From Paractinoplanes durhamensis (GTDB taxonomy: Bacteria; Actinomycetota; Actinomycetes; Mycobacteriales; Micromonosporaceae): DNA of 64,000 nucleotides. The DNA lies in assembly GCF_016862175.1 (NCBI RefSeq), contig NZ_BOML01000043.1, positions 282,944 to 346,943 on the forward strand, read 5' to 3'. Below are positions 42,069-50,278 of the stretch, one piece after another. Numbering within the stretch: the first letter of the stretch is position 1; each line of letters starts with the position of its first letter. Made by a program: the position numbers and the translations under genes. Below the pieces are notes generated by a model. The model was given only the letters and a program-made list of their open reading frames with translations. It did no database searches and was not told the DNA's origin.

Positions 42069-44593
42069 GGCCTGGTCCAGTCCGGCACGCGGAGGTGGTC
42101 GAGGCCGAGGACCTTGTCCAGCAGGCGTAGCCGGAAGGCGAGGCTGAGCACCGCGAACCAGAACGTCAGCATCACCAGTACCAGCGCGAACATCGTCCGG
42201 GCCGGAGCGGTCAGGCCGAAGTACGTGTAGAGCGCCGGTACGAACAGGATCGCGCCGAACGCCGCGATCAGGCCGCAGACCAGGTAGGTCGGCCGCCGGT
42301 CCGGCGTCGGCGCGGTCCACGCCGCGAAGAACTTGTTCGGCGGGGCGAGGAAGAGGATCAGGATGAAGGACGCCAGGCAGAAGAACGTGGACAGGCCGGT
42401 CTGGGCCGCGATGGTGGCGGCGGCCGCGGTGAAATCGGTGTCGCTGCCGTAGTTCAGGCCGGTGTACCGCTCGAATTCGTTGATCACCTCGGCCGGCGTG
42501 CGCCCGGAGCTGAACCCGATCGTGATCGCCTCGTAGATGGCGGCGTAGAGCGCGGCCCCGAAGGTCGCCGTGATCACCGACGCCGGGATCACGAACCGGG
42601 CCAGCCCGCTGAGCATGTGCCGGTCCGGCGGGATCGGCTTGGCCCACATGGTCAGGAAGAAGGTGGGCACACCCACCGTGAGCAGGGTCAGCCCGACCTG
42701 GGTGGGGGAATAGGGGAAGCCCAGCCCGAGCATGGTGACGGTGAGGATGACCAGGCCCTGGGTGGCGACCCGGGTGAGGAAGACGTAGAGCGAAATCCCG
42801 ATGCCGCTGATGATCCGGCGGCCCTCCTGCTGGGCCGGCGGCAGCGCCGCGAACGAGTCGTCCACCAGCACGATGTCGGCGACGTCCCGGGTGACCGCGC
42901 TGCCGCTGCGCATCGCCACCCCGACCTGCGCGCCCTTGAGCGCGCGGGCGTCGTTCACCCCGTCGCCGATCATCGCGACGTAGTGGTGCTGGCGGCGCAG
43001 CGACCGGACGATCCGTTCCTTGTGCTCCGGGGCGACCCGGCCGAAGACCGCGGTCCCGGCCACCACCCGATCCAGCGCCGCGTCGTCGAGCCCGTCGATG
43101 AGCGCCCCCGCGATCGGCTCCCCGGCCTCCAGGCCGGCCCGCGCGGCGATCGCCGCCACCGTCCGCGGGTCGTCGCCGGAGAGGACCTTCAGCTGCACCC
43201 CGTCCCGCTGGAACCGCCGGACCGTGTCGACCACCTCGGGCCGCAACTCGTCGGCGAGCGCCACCATCCCGATCGGTTCCAGCGCCGGCAGGGCGGGGCG
43301 CCCCTCGGCGTCGCGCAGTCCGGCCGCCGGATCCACCGCCTTCGCCAGCACGAGTACGCGCAGACCGCGCTCGGTGCACCGCGCGACGGTGTCCTCCGGC
43401 GCGGGTGGGTTCAGCCGGGCGGCCAGCGCGTCCGGTGCGCCCAGGACGTACGTACCCTCCTCAGCAACAACCCCCGACCAGCGCAGGGAAGACGCGAAGA
43501 GGATCTCGTCGCGGAGCCGCCAGGCGGCGCCCGGCAGGGCCGCCGCGAGCGCCTGCGACGTCAGGTTGGGCGAGGTGGCGCTCCGCGCCAGCGAGCCGAG
43601 CAGCCGTTCCACCTCGGCCCGGTCGTGCCCGCCGATCGGCGCGATCTCGTCGACGGTGAGCTTGCCGGTGGTGAGCGTGCCGGTCTTGTCGGTGCAGACC
43701 ACGTCGACGTTGCTGACCGACTCGACCGCGTTGACCTGCTGCACCAGCGCCCCCGACCGGGCGATGGTGGCGGCCCCCGCGGTGTAGGCGACGGCGATCA
43801 GGAAGAACAAACCATAGGGAACGAGACCGGAGAGTACGGCGGTGGTCTGCACGACCCGCAGCAGCGTGAATCCCTCGATCGCGGCCTGGCCGAGGATCGC
43901 CCCGCTCATCAGCGCGACCAGCAACATGACCAGGCGCACCAGGAAGTCGACCCGCTTCTGCAGCGGCGTCTTGTCGGTGCTGGCCCGGCGCGCCTCGGCG
44001 GTGAGCCGCCCCGCGTAGCTGTGCGCCCCGACGTCGCGGGCCAGCTGATGCCCGTCGCCGGCGACGCAGAGGCTGCCCGACCGCAGGTCGTCGCCCGGAC
44101 GCTTGACCACCGGGTCGGACTCACCGGTCAGCAGCGACTCGTCGGCCTCGAACCGGTCGCCGTCGAGCACCGGCCCGTCCACCACGATCTGGTCGCCGGC
44201 CCGCACCCGCAGCACGTCCCCGCGCACCACCTGGTCCGGGTCGACGCTGAACTCCTGCCCGTCGCGCACCACGACCACCTGGGTGCGGTCGAGCAGCTGC
44301 AGCCGGTCCAGCTTGCGCTTGGCCCGGATCTCCTGCACCGCACTGATCATCGCGTTGATCAGACCGAGGCCGACGCTGATCAGGGCGTCGCTGTACCGCC
44401 CCATGGACAGCAGCATCGCGCCGATCACGAACAGAATGATGTTGAAGAACGAGAAGACGTTGGTCCGCAGGATGTCGGCGTAGCTGCGGGACCCGCCCTT
44501 GACCGCGGTGTTCGCATCGCCGTGCCGGCGCCGGTATTCGGCCTGGGCGCTGGTGAGGCCCTCCCCGGCGGTATCCAACAGCTGCTGGTCCAT
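42065..44593 (-). CDS. P-type cation ATPase, CtpE-like
   Basis: An 842-residue P-type ATPase. The actuator TGES is at 156-159, the phosphorylated aspartate is Asp302 in CTDKTGTLTTG, and the hinge has MIGDGVNDARALK near 553. Membrane segment 4 reads SGLVPYGLFF rather than PEGL. Both this and FSFFNIILFVIGAMLL in segment 1 resemble mycobacterial CtpE, linked to calcium uptake and cell-envelope integrity. The transported ion cannot be fixed from sequence. About ten membrane helices are visible. It is convergent with the pectate lyase gene and starts 116 bases from the divergent glycosidase-like gene. Confidence 0.9.
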   Translation of the reverse strand: MDQQLLDTAGEGLTSAQAEYRRRHGDANTAVKGGSRSYADILRTNVFSFFNIILFVIGAMLLSMGRYSDALISVGLGLINAMISAVQEIRAKRKLDRLQLLDRTQVVVVRDGQEFSVDPDQVVRGDVLRVRAGDQIVVDGPVLDGDRFEADESLLTGESDPVVKRPGDDLRSGSLCVAGDGHQLARDVGAHSYAGRLTAEARRASTDKTPLQKRVDFLVRLVMLLVALMSGAILGQAAIEGFTLLRVVQTTAVLSGLVPYGLFFLIAVAYTAGAATIARSGALVQQVNAVESVSNVDVVCTDKTGTLTTGKLTVDEIAPIGGHDRAEVERLLGSLARSATSPNLTSQALAAALPGAAWRLRDEILFASSLRWSGVVAEEGTYVLGAPDALAARLNPPAPEDTVARCTERGLRVLVLAKAVDPAAGLRDAEGRPALPALEPIGMVALADELRPEVVDTVRRFQRDGVQLKVLSGDDPRTVAAIAARAGLEAGEPIAGALIDGLDDAALDRVVAGTAVFGRVAPEHKERIVRSLRRQHHYVAMIGDGVNDARALKGAQVGVAMRSGSAVTRDVADIVLVDDSFAALPPAQQEGRRIISGIGISLYVFLTRVATQGLVILTVTMLGLGFPYSPTQVGLTLLTVGVPTFFLTMWAKPIPPDRHMLSGLARFVIPASVITATFGAALYAAIYEAITIGFSSGRTPAEVINEFERYTGLNYGSDTDFTAAAATIAAQTGLSTFFCLASFILILFLAPPNKFFAAWTAPTPDRRPTYLVCGLIAAFGAILFVPALYTYFGLTAPARTMFALVLVMLTFWFAVLSLAFRLRLLDKVLGLDHLRVPDWTRP

Positions 44594-44709
44594 CCCGGCT
44601 CCCCTCGCCCGGGATCACGCTACCTCCCGGTTGAGCCGCTTTCTGGCGGTTTCGCCGTTGTCATCGGCCGTTGGCGGCCCGGCCAGTTCGGTCGCGTCGG
44701 CTATCGACC

Positions 44710-45489
44710 ATGATTGATCAGCTGGTCGCGGTCCTCCTGCTGACCGCGACGCCGGCCCCGGCGACGCCGGCCCTGCCGCTCGGCGACGCCGGCCTGCCCG
44801 AGACCCGGACGGTGACCACGGTCGCCCCCGGCGTCACCCGCACGTCGATCGTCCGCGGCACCGATCCGGCGCCGCCCGGCGAGATCAACACCACCACCGA
44901 GGGCCCATGGCGGATCCAGGTCCTGACGATCGATCCCCGCCGGGCGCGGGGACAGCTGCGGGTGGTCCTCGACCGCCGCGGCTGCGTCGTCCGCACCGCG
45001 GCCGTGCGCGGCACCGTTCTCACCGCCGGCCAGCTCGCGCTGCAGGCAACGGGCTCGCAGGAGGCCGTGCTCGTCGGCGTGGCCACCGGTTGCGTGCGGA
45101 TCACCTCCGAGCTGCGCGACGCCGACGGTGACCGGGTGGCGGTCCGCCCCGGCGTGTACGCCGTGAACGGCCGCTACCGCCTCACCGAGAACGGCGCCGT
45201 CGTGGTCCCGCCCGGCTCCGGCAGCTTCTTCGACCGCAACCCGCGCACCATCGCCGGCACCACCCGCACCGGCGAGATCGTCCTCGCCACCATCGACGGC
45301 CGCCGGACCACGAGCGTGGGAACGACGATGGACGAGACCGCCGCGGTCGCCCACGTCCTGGGCCTGCGCGACGCGATAAACCTGGACGGCGGCGGCTCGA
45401 CGACGATGTCGGTCCGCGGCACCCTGGTCAACCAGCCGAGCGGCGGCTCCCAGCGCCCGGTCGGCGACGCCCTGATCTGGACCAACTGA
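44710..45489 (+). CDS. Phosphodiester glycosidase-like protein, apparently shortened
   Basis: A 259-residue protein. Its C-terminal half is the NAGPA-type phosphodiester glycosidase domain: ATIDGRRTTSVGTTMDETA, then AINLDGGGSTTMSVRGTLVNQPSGG. A weak signal peptide covers about 1-20. The expected middle part with the conserved Asn-Gly-Phe-Phe motif is absent. IDPRRARGQLR runs straight into VVLDRRGCVVRT, two segments about 100 residues apart in homologues I recall. The frame is intact, so this looks like an in-frame internal deletion. Activity is doubtful. ATG at 44710 has no strong ribosome site. Confidence 0.75.
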   Translation: MIDQLVAVLLLTATPAPATPALPLGDAGLPETRTVTTVAPGVTRTSIVRGTDPAPPGEINTTTEGPWRIQVLTIDPRRARGQLRVVLDRRGCVVRTAAVRGTVLTAGQLALQATGSQEAVLVGVATGCVRITSELRDADGDRVAVRPGVYAVNGRYRLTENGAVVVPPGSGSFFDRNPRTIAGTTRTGEIVLATIDGRRTTSVGTTMDETAAVAHVLGLRDAINLDGGGSTTMSVRGTLVNQPSGGSQRPVGDALIWTN

Positions 45490-45682
45490 CCCGGTCGTCC
45501 GTGCCCGGCGTGTCGCCGGGCGCGGGCTCGGGGGCCGGCCGGACGCGGCAGCCGATCGGCCGAGAGTTCGGGCAGGGGATGGCCGGGAAGACGGTTGGAT
45601 CAGCCCGTTCGCGCGGGTCGGCGCCGGGCGGTCGTCGTCCACTATGGTCACTGGATCGTCCGCCGGCGAAAGGGAATCCAGG

Positions 45683-46174
45683 GTGTCCGTGCCTGTCGGA
45701 AGAGCAGCGGGTGAGCTGGTGACGGTGGCCGTCCGGGTCGCGGACGTGGCGGGCCTGCGATGGCCGGAGCGGGCTCTGGTCGGGGCCGGCGAGGTGCGGC
45801 CGGTGGTGATTCCGGTGTCGTACTCGCGGCTGTCGCGTGCGGTGCTCACCGTGCCGCTCGGTGATGAGGGCAGGGCCCGTGCCGACCGCGTGCGGCACCT
45901 GCGCCGGGTGGTTCCGCGGATGGGCCTTCCGCCGGCCATGCTGATCCTCGGCGCGGCGTGGTGGAGCCTGTTCGCCGGCCGCGAGGGCTGGTGGGCGTTC
46001 CTGAACTCGGCGGCGGTCGTCTTCGTTTTCGGATACTGCCTCATCGCGCCGCTGGTGGCGGTGACCAGCCGGGCACCGCGGGTGGCCGGCAGCTGGCTGC
46101 TGCTGCCGGACGCGCACCCGGACGTCGCCGACGAGCTGGTGGAGCTGAACCCGGGCCGGGCCCATATCCGCTAG
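45683..46174 (+). CDS. Small two-helix membrane protein, unknown function
   Basis: A 163-residue protein with a soluble N-terminal region (about 1-80) and two hydrophobic helices (about 85-102 and 108-130), then a short tail. No family is recognised. I chose GTG 45683 because AAGGGAA precedes it; ATG at 45644 overlaps a TATGGT -10-like element (45643-45648), which instead would start a transcript with a short leader to GTG 45683. The 193-bp gap before it holds no gene. Confidence 0.65.
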   Translation: MSVPVGRAAGELVTVAVRVADVAGLRWPERALVGAGEVRPVVIPVSYSRLSRAVLTVPLGDEGRARADRVRHLRRVVPRMGLPPAMLILGAAWWSLFAGREGWWAFLNSAAVVFVFGYCLIAPLVAVTSRAPRVAGSWLLLPDAHPDVADELVELNPGRAHIR

Positions 46175-46197
46175 CCGCGTTGTCGCGGTGGAGCCGG

Positions 46198-46392
46198 TCA
46201 GTCGCTCAGCTCCGCCGTGCCGAGGGCGATCGGGCCGGCCGCGGCGTCGTGGATGATCCGGCTGTCGTCCGACTTCTGGGTGCCGTCGGCGTCGACGTCC
46301 GGGTGGGTCGTCCGCAGGTGCGCGGCCATCTCGTCGTCGGGCACGTCGCGGCTGCCGGGTGGGCACAGGTTGCAGGTCGCCATGGTGGTCAT
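46198..46392 (-). CDS. Small C2H2 zinc-finger-like protein
   Basis: A 64-residue protein. CNLC near residue 7 and HLRTTH near residue 25 give a C-x2-C-x14-H-x4-H pattern, a plausible zinc finger, followed by an acidic tail. Small single-finger proteins occur in actinomycetes with unknown roles. It is convergent with the membrane protein gene at 45683 and lies downstream of the TIR gene on the same strand, separated by a GC-rich repeat. No clear ribosome site is visible, which lowers confidence. Confidence 0.6.
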   Translation of the reverse strand: MTTMATCNLCPPGSRDVPDDEMAAHLRTTHPDVDADGTQKSDDSRIIHDAAAGPIALGTAELSD

Positions 46393-46411
46393 TGTCGCCG
46401 AGACGCCCTGG

Positions 46412-46519
46412 CTCCGCGGCCGAAGCGCGGCGCCCCACCTCCGTGGCCGAAGCGCGGCGCCCTGCCTTTCACTTCCGGCAGCGCGGAGCTCTGCCTTCCG
46501 CGGCCGAGGCGCGGCGGCC
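46412..46519. repeat. Short repeats between TIR and zinc-finger genes
   Basis: Three copies of a 22-23 bp unit, TCCG(C/T)GGCCGAAGCGCGGC-like, start near 46412, 46440 and 46497. Together with 46520-46580 this gap holds no gene. Confidence 0.7.
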
Positions 46520-46580
46520 GCCGGGCGTGCATGTCGCCGGGGAGTTGATGTGGCTGCAGTCGGGGTCCGGCTGGGATCTG

Positions 46581-49163
46581 CTAATCGGTGCGGCGGCCGG
46601 TGATTCCCCAGATCAGGTTGTCCAGTGGGGTCTTCTCGTGGATGTCCGTGGTGAAGCGGACGTGGTGCAGGCCCTGCAGGAAGACGAGCTCGGCGGGGAT
46701 CTTCTCGGCGCCGGGCAGCAGCACCGGGATGACCGGCACGCCGTTCTCGATGCACCGGTGCAGGAACGCGTTGATCTCGGCGGCCTGCCACCGGCCGAGG
46801 CCGGAGGGCCCGATGCAGATGGTGGCCGTCTTCGATTGGAGGATGCCGGACTGGATGGCGTCCTGGAACCACTGGCCGGGCCGGATCCGCTCGACGTCGA
46901 TCCACGGGTTGAGGCCACGGCTGAGCAGCTGCCGGTGCAACTCGTGGACGGCGGGCTTGTCGTCGCTGTGGTGGGCCAGGAACACGTCGAACGACTCGGC
47001 CGGCTCGGTGCTCGCGGACGGCGTCGTGGCGGTCAGGGCGGCCAGCAACGGGTCCGCGGCCGGCGGGAGATGCCGGCGCAGCGACGCCAGCTCGTCGGCG
47101 GAGATCGACGAGGGGTCGGTGGGCAGCACGGCGGCCAGCTCGGCCGGGTCCATCGCCGCACTCAGCTCGTCGGTGAGCTTTCCGGCCAGGCGCCACCGCT
47201 GCGCGTCCCGGCGGGCCCGCGGCAGGAGCTCGTGCGCCTCGCGGGCGGTGGCGACGACCTTGGCCAGCTGATCGCCGGCGTGCGCGGGTGGGGCCGGCGG
47301 CCTGAGGTGGGCGGCCTCGGCCGGGCTCAGTGCGGTCTCGACGGGGACCAGCACCGGATCGCGTTCGTGCGGGAAGCGGAGCCCGGCGATCGCCCGGTCG
47401 TACTCCTCCAGGGCCTCGGCCAGCCGGGGGACGGTGGCCAGGTCGGCCTGCTCCACGGTCACGGTGTCGTCGCCGGGGAACGCCCGGGACCGGGCGGCGG
47501 CGGTCAGGTCGGCGTGCAGCGATGCGAGGAGGGGCCGGAGGCCGTCGTCCTCGCCGGTGGCCACCGGCAGGCGCCCCACCTCGGTCCGCAGGGCGTCGCG
47601 GACCCGGTCGCGGTGGTGCAGGTGGGCTTCCGCCGACGGCGCCGGGTCGACGCGGTCCGGCGGCAGCGCGGCCGACAGCCGGGGTGAGCTCGCGACGAAG
47701 GCCTTGAACGTGTCCGGGTCGCTCGCGCCGCCGAGCGGGAGGAAGTCGCGGATCTCCAGGCCGAACAGCCAACGCGGCGCGGTCGCGGCCAGGCGGCGGA
47801 GGCCGGTGGTCAGGCTCTCCCGGTGCGCGGCGGTGGCCGCGGTCCACGCCGGCGAATCGGCCGGCGTCTCGTACAGCGCGGCCAGCGCGGCGAAGACGGC
47901 GGTCGCCGCGTCGTCGTCGCCCAGCCGGCCGCGCCCGATCGCCTCCTGGAAGGTCGCGAACTCGAGCCGGAGCCGATCGCGGTGGCGTGACTCGGCGAGG
48001 ACGGTGGTGGACTCGTCCCATGGCCAGGTGAGACGCTGCCGGCGGTACGCGGCCTTGGACAGCACCGACTGCGCCGTGGTCCGCCACCACTGGAAGAGCT
48101 GAGTGCGCGGCGGGATGAGCCGTGGCTGTTCGGTCAGCTCCGCCAGGGCCTCGCGGACCAGCGCCCGGAACTGCGGGGAGAGGTCCACCGACCGGGCCTG
48201 GTCGAGGACGCGCAGGGCGGAGCGGATCTTCTCCGGCTGGGTTTGCCGGCCGAGGTCGTCGAGCTGCTCCGCCAGGGCGGCCCGCGCCGCGCGCCGAGCC
48301 CGCGCGGCCGAGATGTCCTGCAGGCGGGAGCGCACCTGCCACGGCACGTGGTAGTCGGCGGCGATGATCGACAGCTCGCGGAGGCCGGCTTCCGGGTCGG
48401 TGTCCAGGGTCGTCCGGGCGGCGAGGATCCGCCGCAGGTTGCGCCAGGCCTCCAGGCGGCCGTTGTTCCAGGTGCGGACGGTGTGCAGGGCTTGCTCCGA
48501 CCGCCCCACCAGCCGTTCGATGTCCTCCTCGACCGACCACCAGCGGGCCAGGGCGGCGCGGTTCTCCGCGTAGAAATCGTCGATCCAGCCCCGGAGATGG
48601 TCGTAGACCTGGTCGGCGGTGCGCCCGGCGAACGGCAGCACGCGCATGGAGAGCGAGCCGACGTCGGTGAACACGAGGACGCAGGGCACATGCCGGCCGA
48701 TGCCGAGCCGCTGCGCGAACCGGAGCGCTTCCCCGGCCCCGGGCATCGCGGTGTTCTGGTCGCACTGCCGATCGACGTGCTGCCTGATGGCCGAGATGTC
48801 GATCAGCGGGTGAAGTGCCGCAGGGCGAAGGACGCGCCAGGGGTCGCGCTCGAAGTCGGTGGCGATGACCTTCTCCAGCACCGACCCGAGCAACGTGGCC
48901 CTCGGTCCTGCGCGTGCCGCGTCGAAGGCCATCCGCTCGAACCGACCCTCGGGCAGGTCGGAGAAGAAGACGAAGCGGACCCGGTCGGCGGTGCGGACGC
49001 ACAGGTCGGCGCAGTATCGGGCGAGGAACTCGCGGCAGACGGCGGAGTTGTCGTTGACGACCAGGATGCTCCAGCCGAACCGGTCGACCAGGCCGCGGTC
49101 GGGCCGGTCCAGGCGGAAGGCGTACCGGTAGACGTCGTCCGCCGACGGCGCATGGAAGCCCAT
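46581..49163 (-). CDS. Large protein with C-terminal TIR domain
   Basis: An 860-residue cytoplasmic protein. Residues about 723-845 form a TIR domain: SFDVFLAHHSDDKPAVHEL, LNPWIDVERIRPGQWF, SKTATICIGPSGLGRW, and the likely NADase glutamate Glu796 in WQAAEINAFL. The first 720 residues match nothing I recognise. They begin with an alpha/beta-like region (FGWSILVVNDNSA, VRFVFFSDLPEGRF, VLVFTDVGSLSMRVLPF) and continue as long Arg/Ala-rich helices without a Walker A motif. TIR proteins with an unknown sensor part often act in antiphage defence by depleting NAD. ATG at 49163 follows TACCCT by five bases (leaderless type). Confidence 0.88.
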   Translation of the reverse strand: MGFHAPSADDVYRYAFRLDRPDRGLVDRFGWSILVVNDNSAVCREFLARYCADLCVRTADRVRFVFFSDLPEGRFERMAFDAARAGPRATLLGSVLEKVIATDFERDPWRVLRPAALHPLIDISAIRQHVDRQCDQNTAMPGAGEALRFAQRLGIGRHVPCVLVFTDVGSLSMRVLPFAGRTADQVYDHLRGWIDDFYAENRAALARWWSVEEDIERLVGRSEQALHTVRTWNNGRLEAWRNLRRILAARTTLDTDPEAGLRELSIIAADYHVPWQVRSRLQDISAARARRAARAALAEQLDDLGRQTQPEKIRSALRVLDQARSVDLSPQFRALVREALAELTEQPRLIPPRTQLFQWWRTTAQSVLSKAAYRRQRLTWPWDESTTVLAESRHRDRLRLEFATFQEAIGRGRLGDDDAATAVFAALAALYETPADSPAWTAATAAHRESLTTGLRRLAATAPRWLFGLEIRDFLPLGGASDPDTFKAFVASSPRLSAALPPDRVDPAPSAEAHLHHRDRVRDALRTEVGRLPVATGEDDGLRPLLASLHADLTAAARSRAFPGDDTVTVEQADLATVPRLAEALEEYDRAIAGLRFPHERDPVLVPVETALSPAEAAHLRPPAPPAHAGDQLAKVVATAREAHELLPRARRDAQRWRLAGKLTDELSAAMDPAELAAVLPTDPSSISADELASLRRHLPPAADPLLAALTATTPSASTEPAESFDVFLAHHSDDKPAVHELHRQLLSRGLNPWIDVERIRPGQWFQDAIQSGILQSKTATICIGPSGLGRWQAAEINAFLHRCIENGVPVIPVLLPGAEKIPAELVFLQGLHHVRFTTDIHEKTPLDNLIWGITGRRTD

Positions 49164-49219
49164 ACGGCAGGGTAGACCGGCCGTCCCACCGAGCACGAAG
49201 GACGACCGGTCGCGGGACG

Positions 49220-50206
49220 TCAGTTGCCGCTGAGCGTCTCGATCGTGCCGGCGGTGAGCAGGCCCTGGTAGTAGGTGCCGCCGGGGTAACAGGTCGCGGT
49301 GGTCGTGTGGTCGACCTCGTCGAGGGTCCAGTTGACGGCCAGGGTCTGCAGGGCCGTCACGTTCGCCGCCTGGGACGTGCCCGCGGTCAGGGTGCACAGC
49401 ACGTTCGTGCTGCTGCCCTCGGCGTCGCAATGGGAACCGCTTGTCAGGCGTACCCCAAGGAAGTTGCTGTTGATCGTGCTGGTCAGCTCGACCGTGCCGC
49501 TCGCATTGCTGTTGGCCAGGTAGGGCGGTGAGGAGATGGTGCGGATCGGCAGTGCGGTGGTTTTCAGGCCGGTCAGGCCGATCGCCATGTTGGTGCCGGC
49601 CGGGGATTTCACCGGATCGAGGAGTTGCAGATATTCGAGGTTGGCGAACGCCGCCGGATACGTGGTGCGCAGGACGTTCGCGATGTAGGTGACGGCCTCG
49701 CCGCCGGCCGAGTGACCGGCCAGGACCAATTTCGTGGGCAGGGTGGAGCCGGTGCGGCCGGCGGTCTTGGCGGCCGCCGCGTAACTCTTGGCCAGCGCGC
49801 CGGTCGGCGACGACGACTGGCCGATCCAGGCGGCCACGCTGGTGAGGAAGACCGTGTTGTTGCCGGTGTTGTTGACCGTGCAGCCGTAGAGGTCGATCGA
49901 CGGCAGGGTCGGGGCGAAGACCAGGAAGCCGGCCGCCTGATATCTACGGGCCAGGTCGGCCAGGTTGGCGCCGGAGCGGGAGAAGCCGTGCTGCAGGTAG
50001 ACCAGGGCCTTCGGGGTGGTGGTGGCGGGGAAATACCAGTCGGCGTCCTGGGTGTAGCTGTAGATCCAGCAGGGGACACTGATGTCGCCGTCGACCTCGG
50101 TCGCGGCGGCTTGGGCCGCGGCCGGGGTGGTGACGAGGGTGGCAACAGAGAGGGTGGCAACAGACAGGGTGGCGGCGGCCAGGAAACGCCGGAGGGACAG
50201 GGACAC
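49220..50206 (-). CDS. Secreted alpha/beta hydrolase
   Basis: A 328-residue secreted hydrolase. The signal peptide (1-35) contains a repeated SVATL from a 15-bp tandem repeat in the DNA. The nucleophile is Ser166 in AGHSAGGE, with an oxyanion QHGFSRSG segment before it; six cysteines probably form disulfides. It looks like an extracellular esterase or lipase; the substrate is unknown. GTG at 50206 follows GGAGG. A perfect palindrome GAAACAGTGTTTC lies 34 bases upstream. The TIR gene follows on the same strand after 56 bases. Confidence 0.85.
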   Translation of the reverse strand: MSLSLRRFLAAATLSVATLSVATLVTTPAAAQAAATEVDGDISVPCWIYSYTQDADWYFPATTTPKALVYLQHGFSRSGANLADLARRYQAAGFLVFAPTLPSIDLYGCTVNNTGNNTVFLTSVAAWIGQSSSPTGALAKSYAAAAKTAGRTGSTLPTKLVLAGHSAGGEAVTYIANVLRTTYPAAFANLEYLQLLDPVKSPAGTNMAIGLTGLKTTALPIRTISSPPYLANSNASGTVELTSTINSNFLGVRLTSGSHCDAEGSSTNVLCTLTAGTSQAANVTALQTLAVNWTLDEVDHTTTATCYPGGTYYQGLLTAGTIETLSGN

Positions 50207-50239
50207 GGGACCTCCAAGGGGTCAGCCGTAACACTCTCC

Positions 50240-50252
50240 GAAACAGTGTTTC
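50240..50252. promoter_or_regulatory. Palindromic operator of the secreted hydrolase
   Basis: GAAACAGTGTTTC is a perfect 13-bp palindrome with one central base, in an AT-richer 72-bp gap. It lies 34 bases upstream of the hydrolase start. The form fits a TetR-type operator; no such regulator is adjacent. Confidence 0.6.
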
Positions 50253-50278
50253 CATTAGCGTGTGTCGAATGTGAACTG

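Noticed and set aside
40719..43379. An 886-codon frame overlapping the P-type ATPase, pectate lyase and reductase genes
   Set aside because: It matches no family, is very rich in Arg/Gly and lies out of frame with three recognised genes.
46198..49002. A long alternative frame across the TIR gene
   Set aside because: Only its last 64 codons (46198-46392) look like a real protein; the remainder is Arg/Pro/Ala shadow of the TIR gene.
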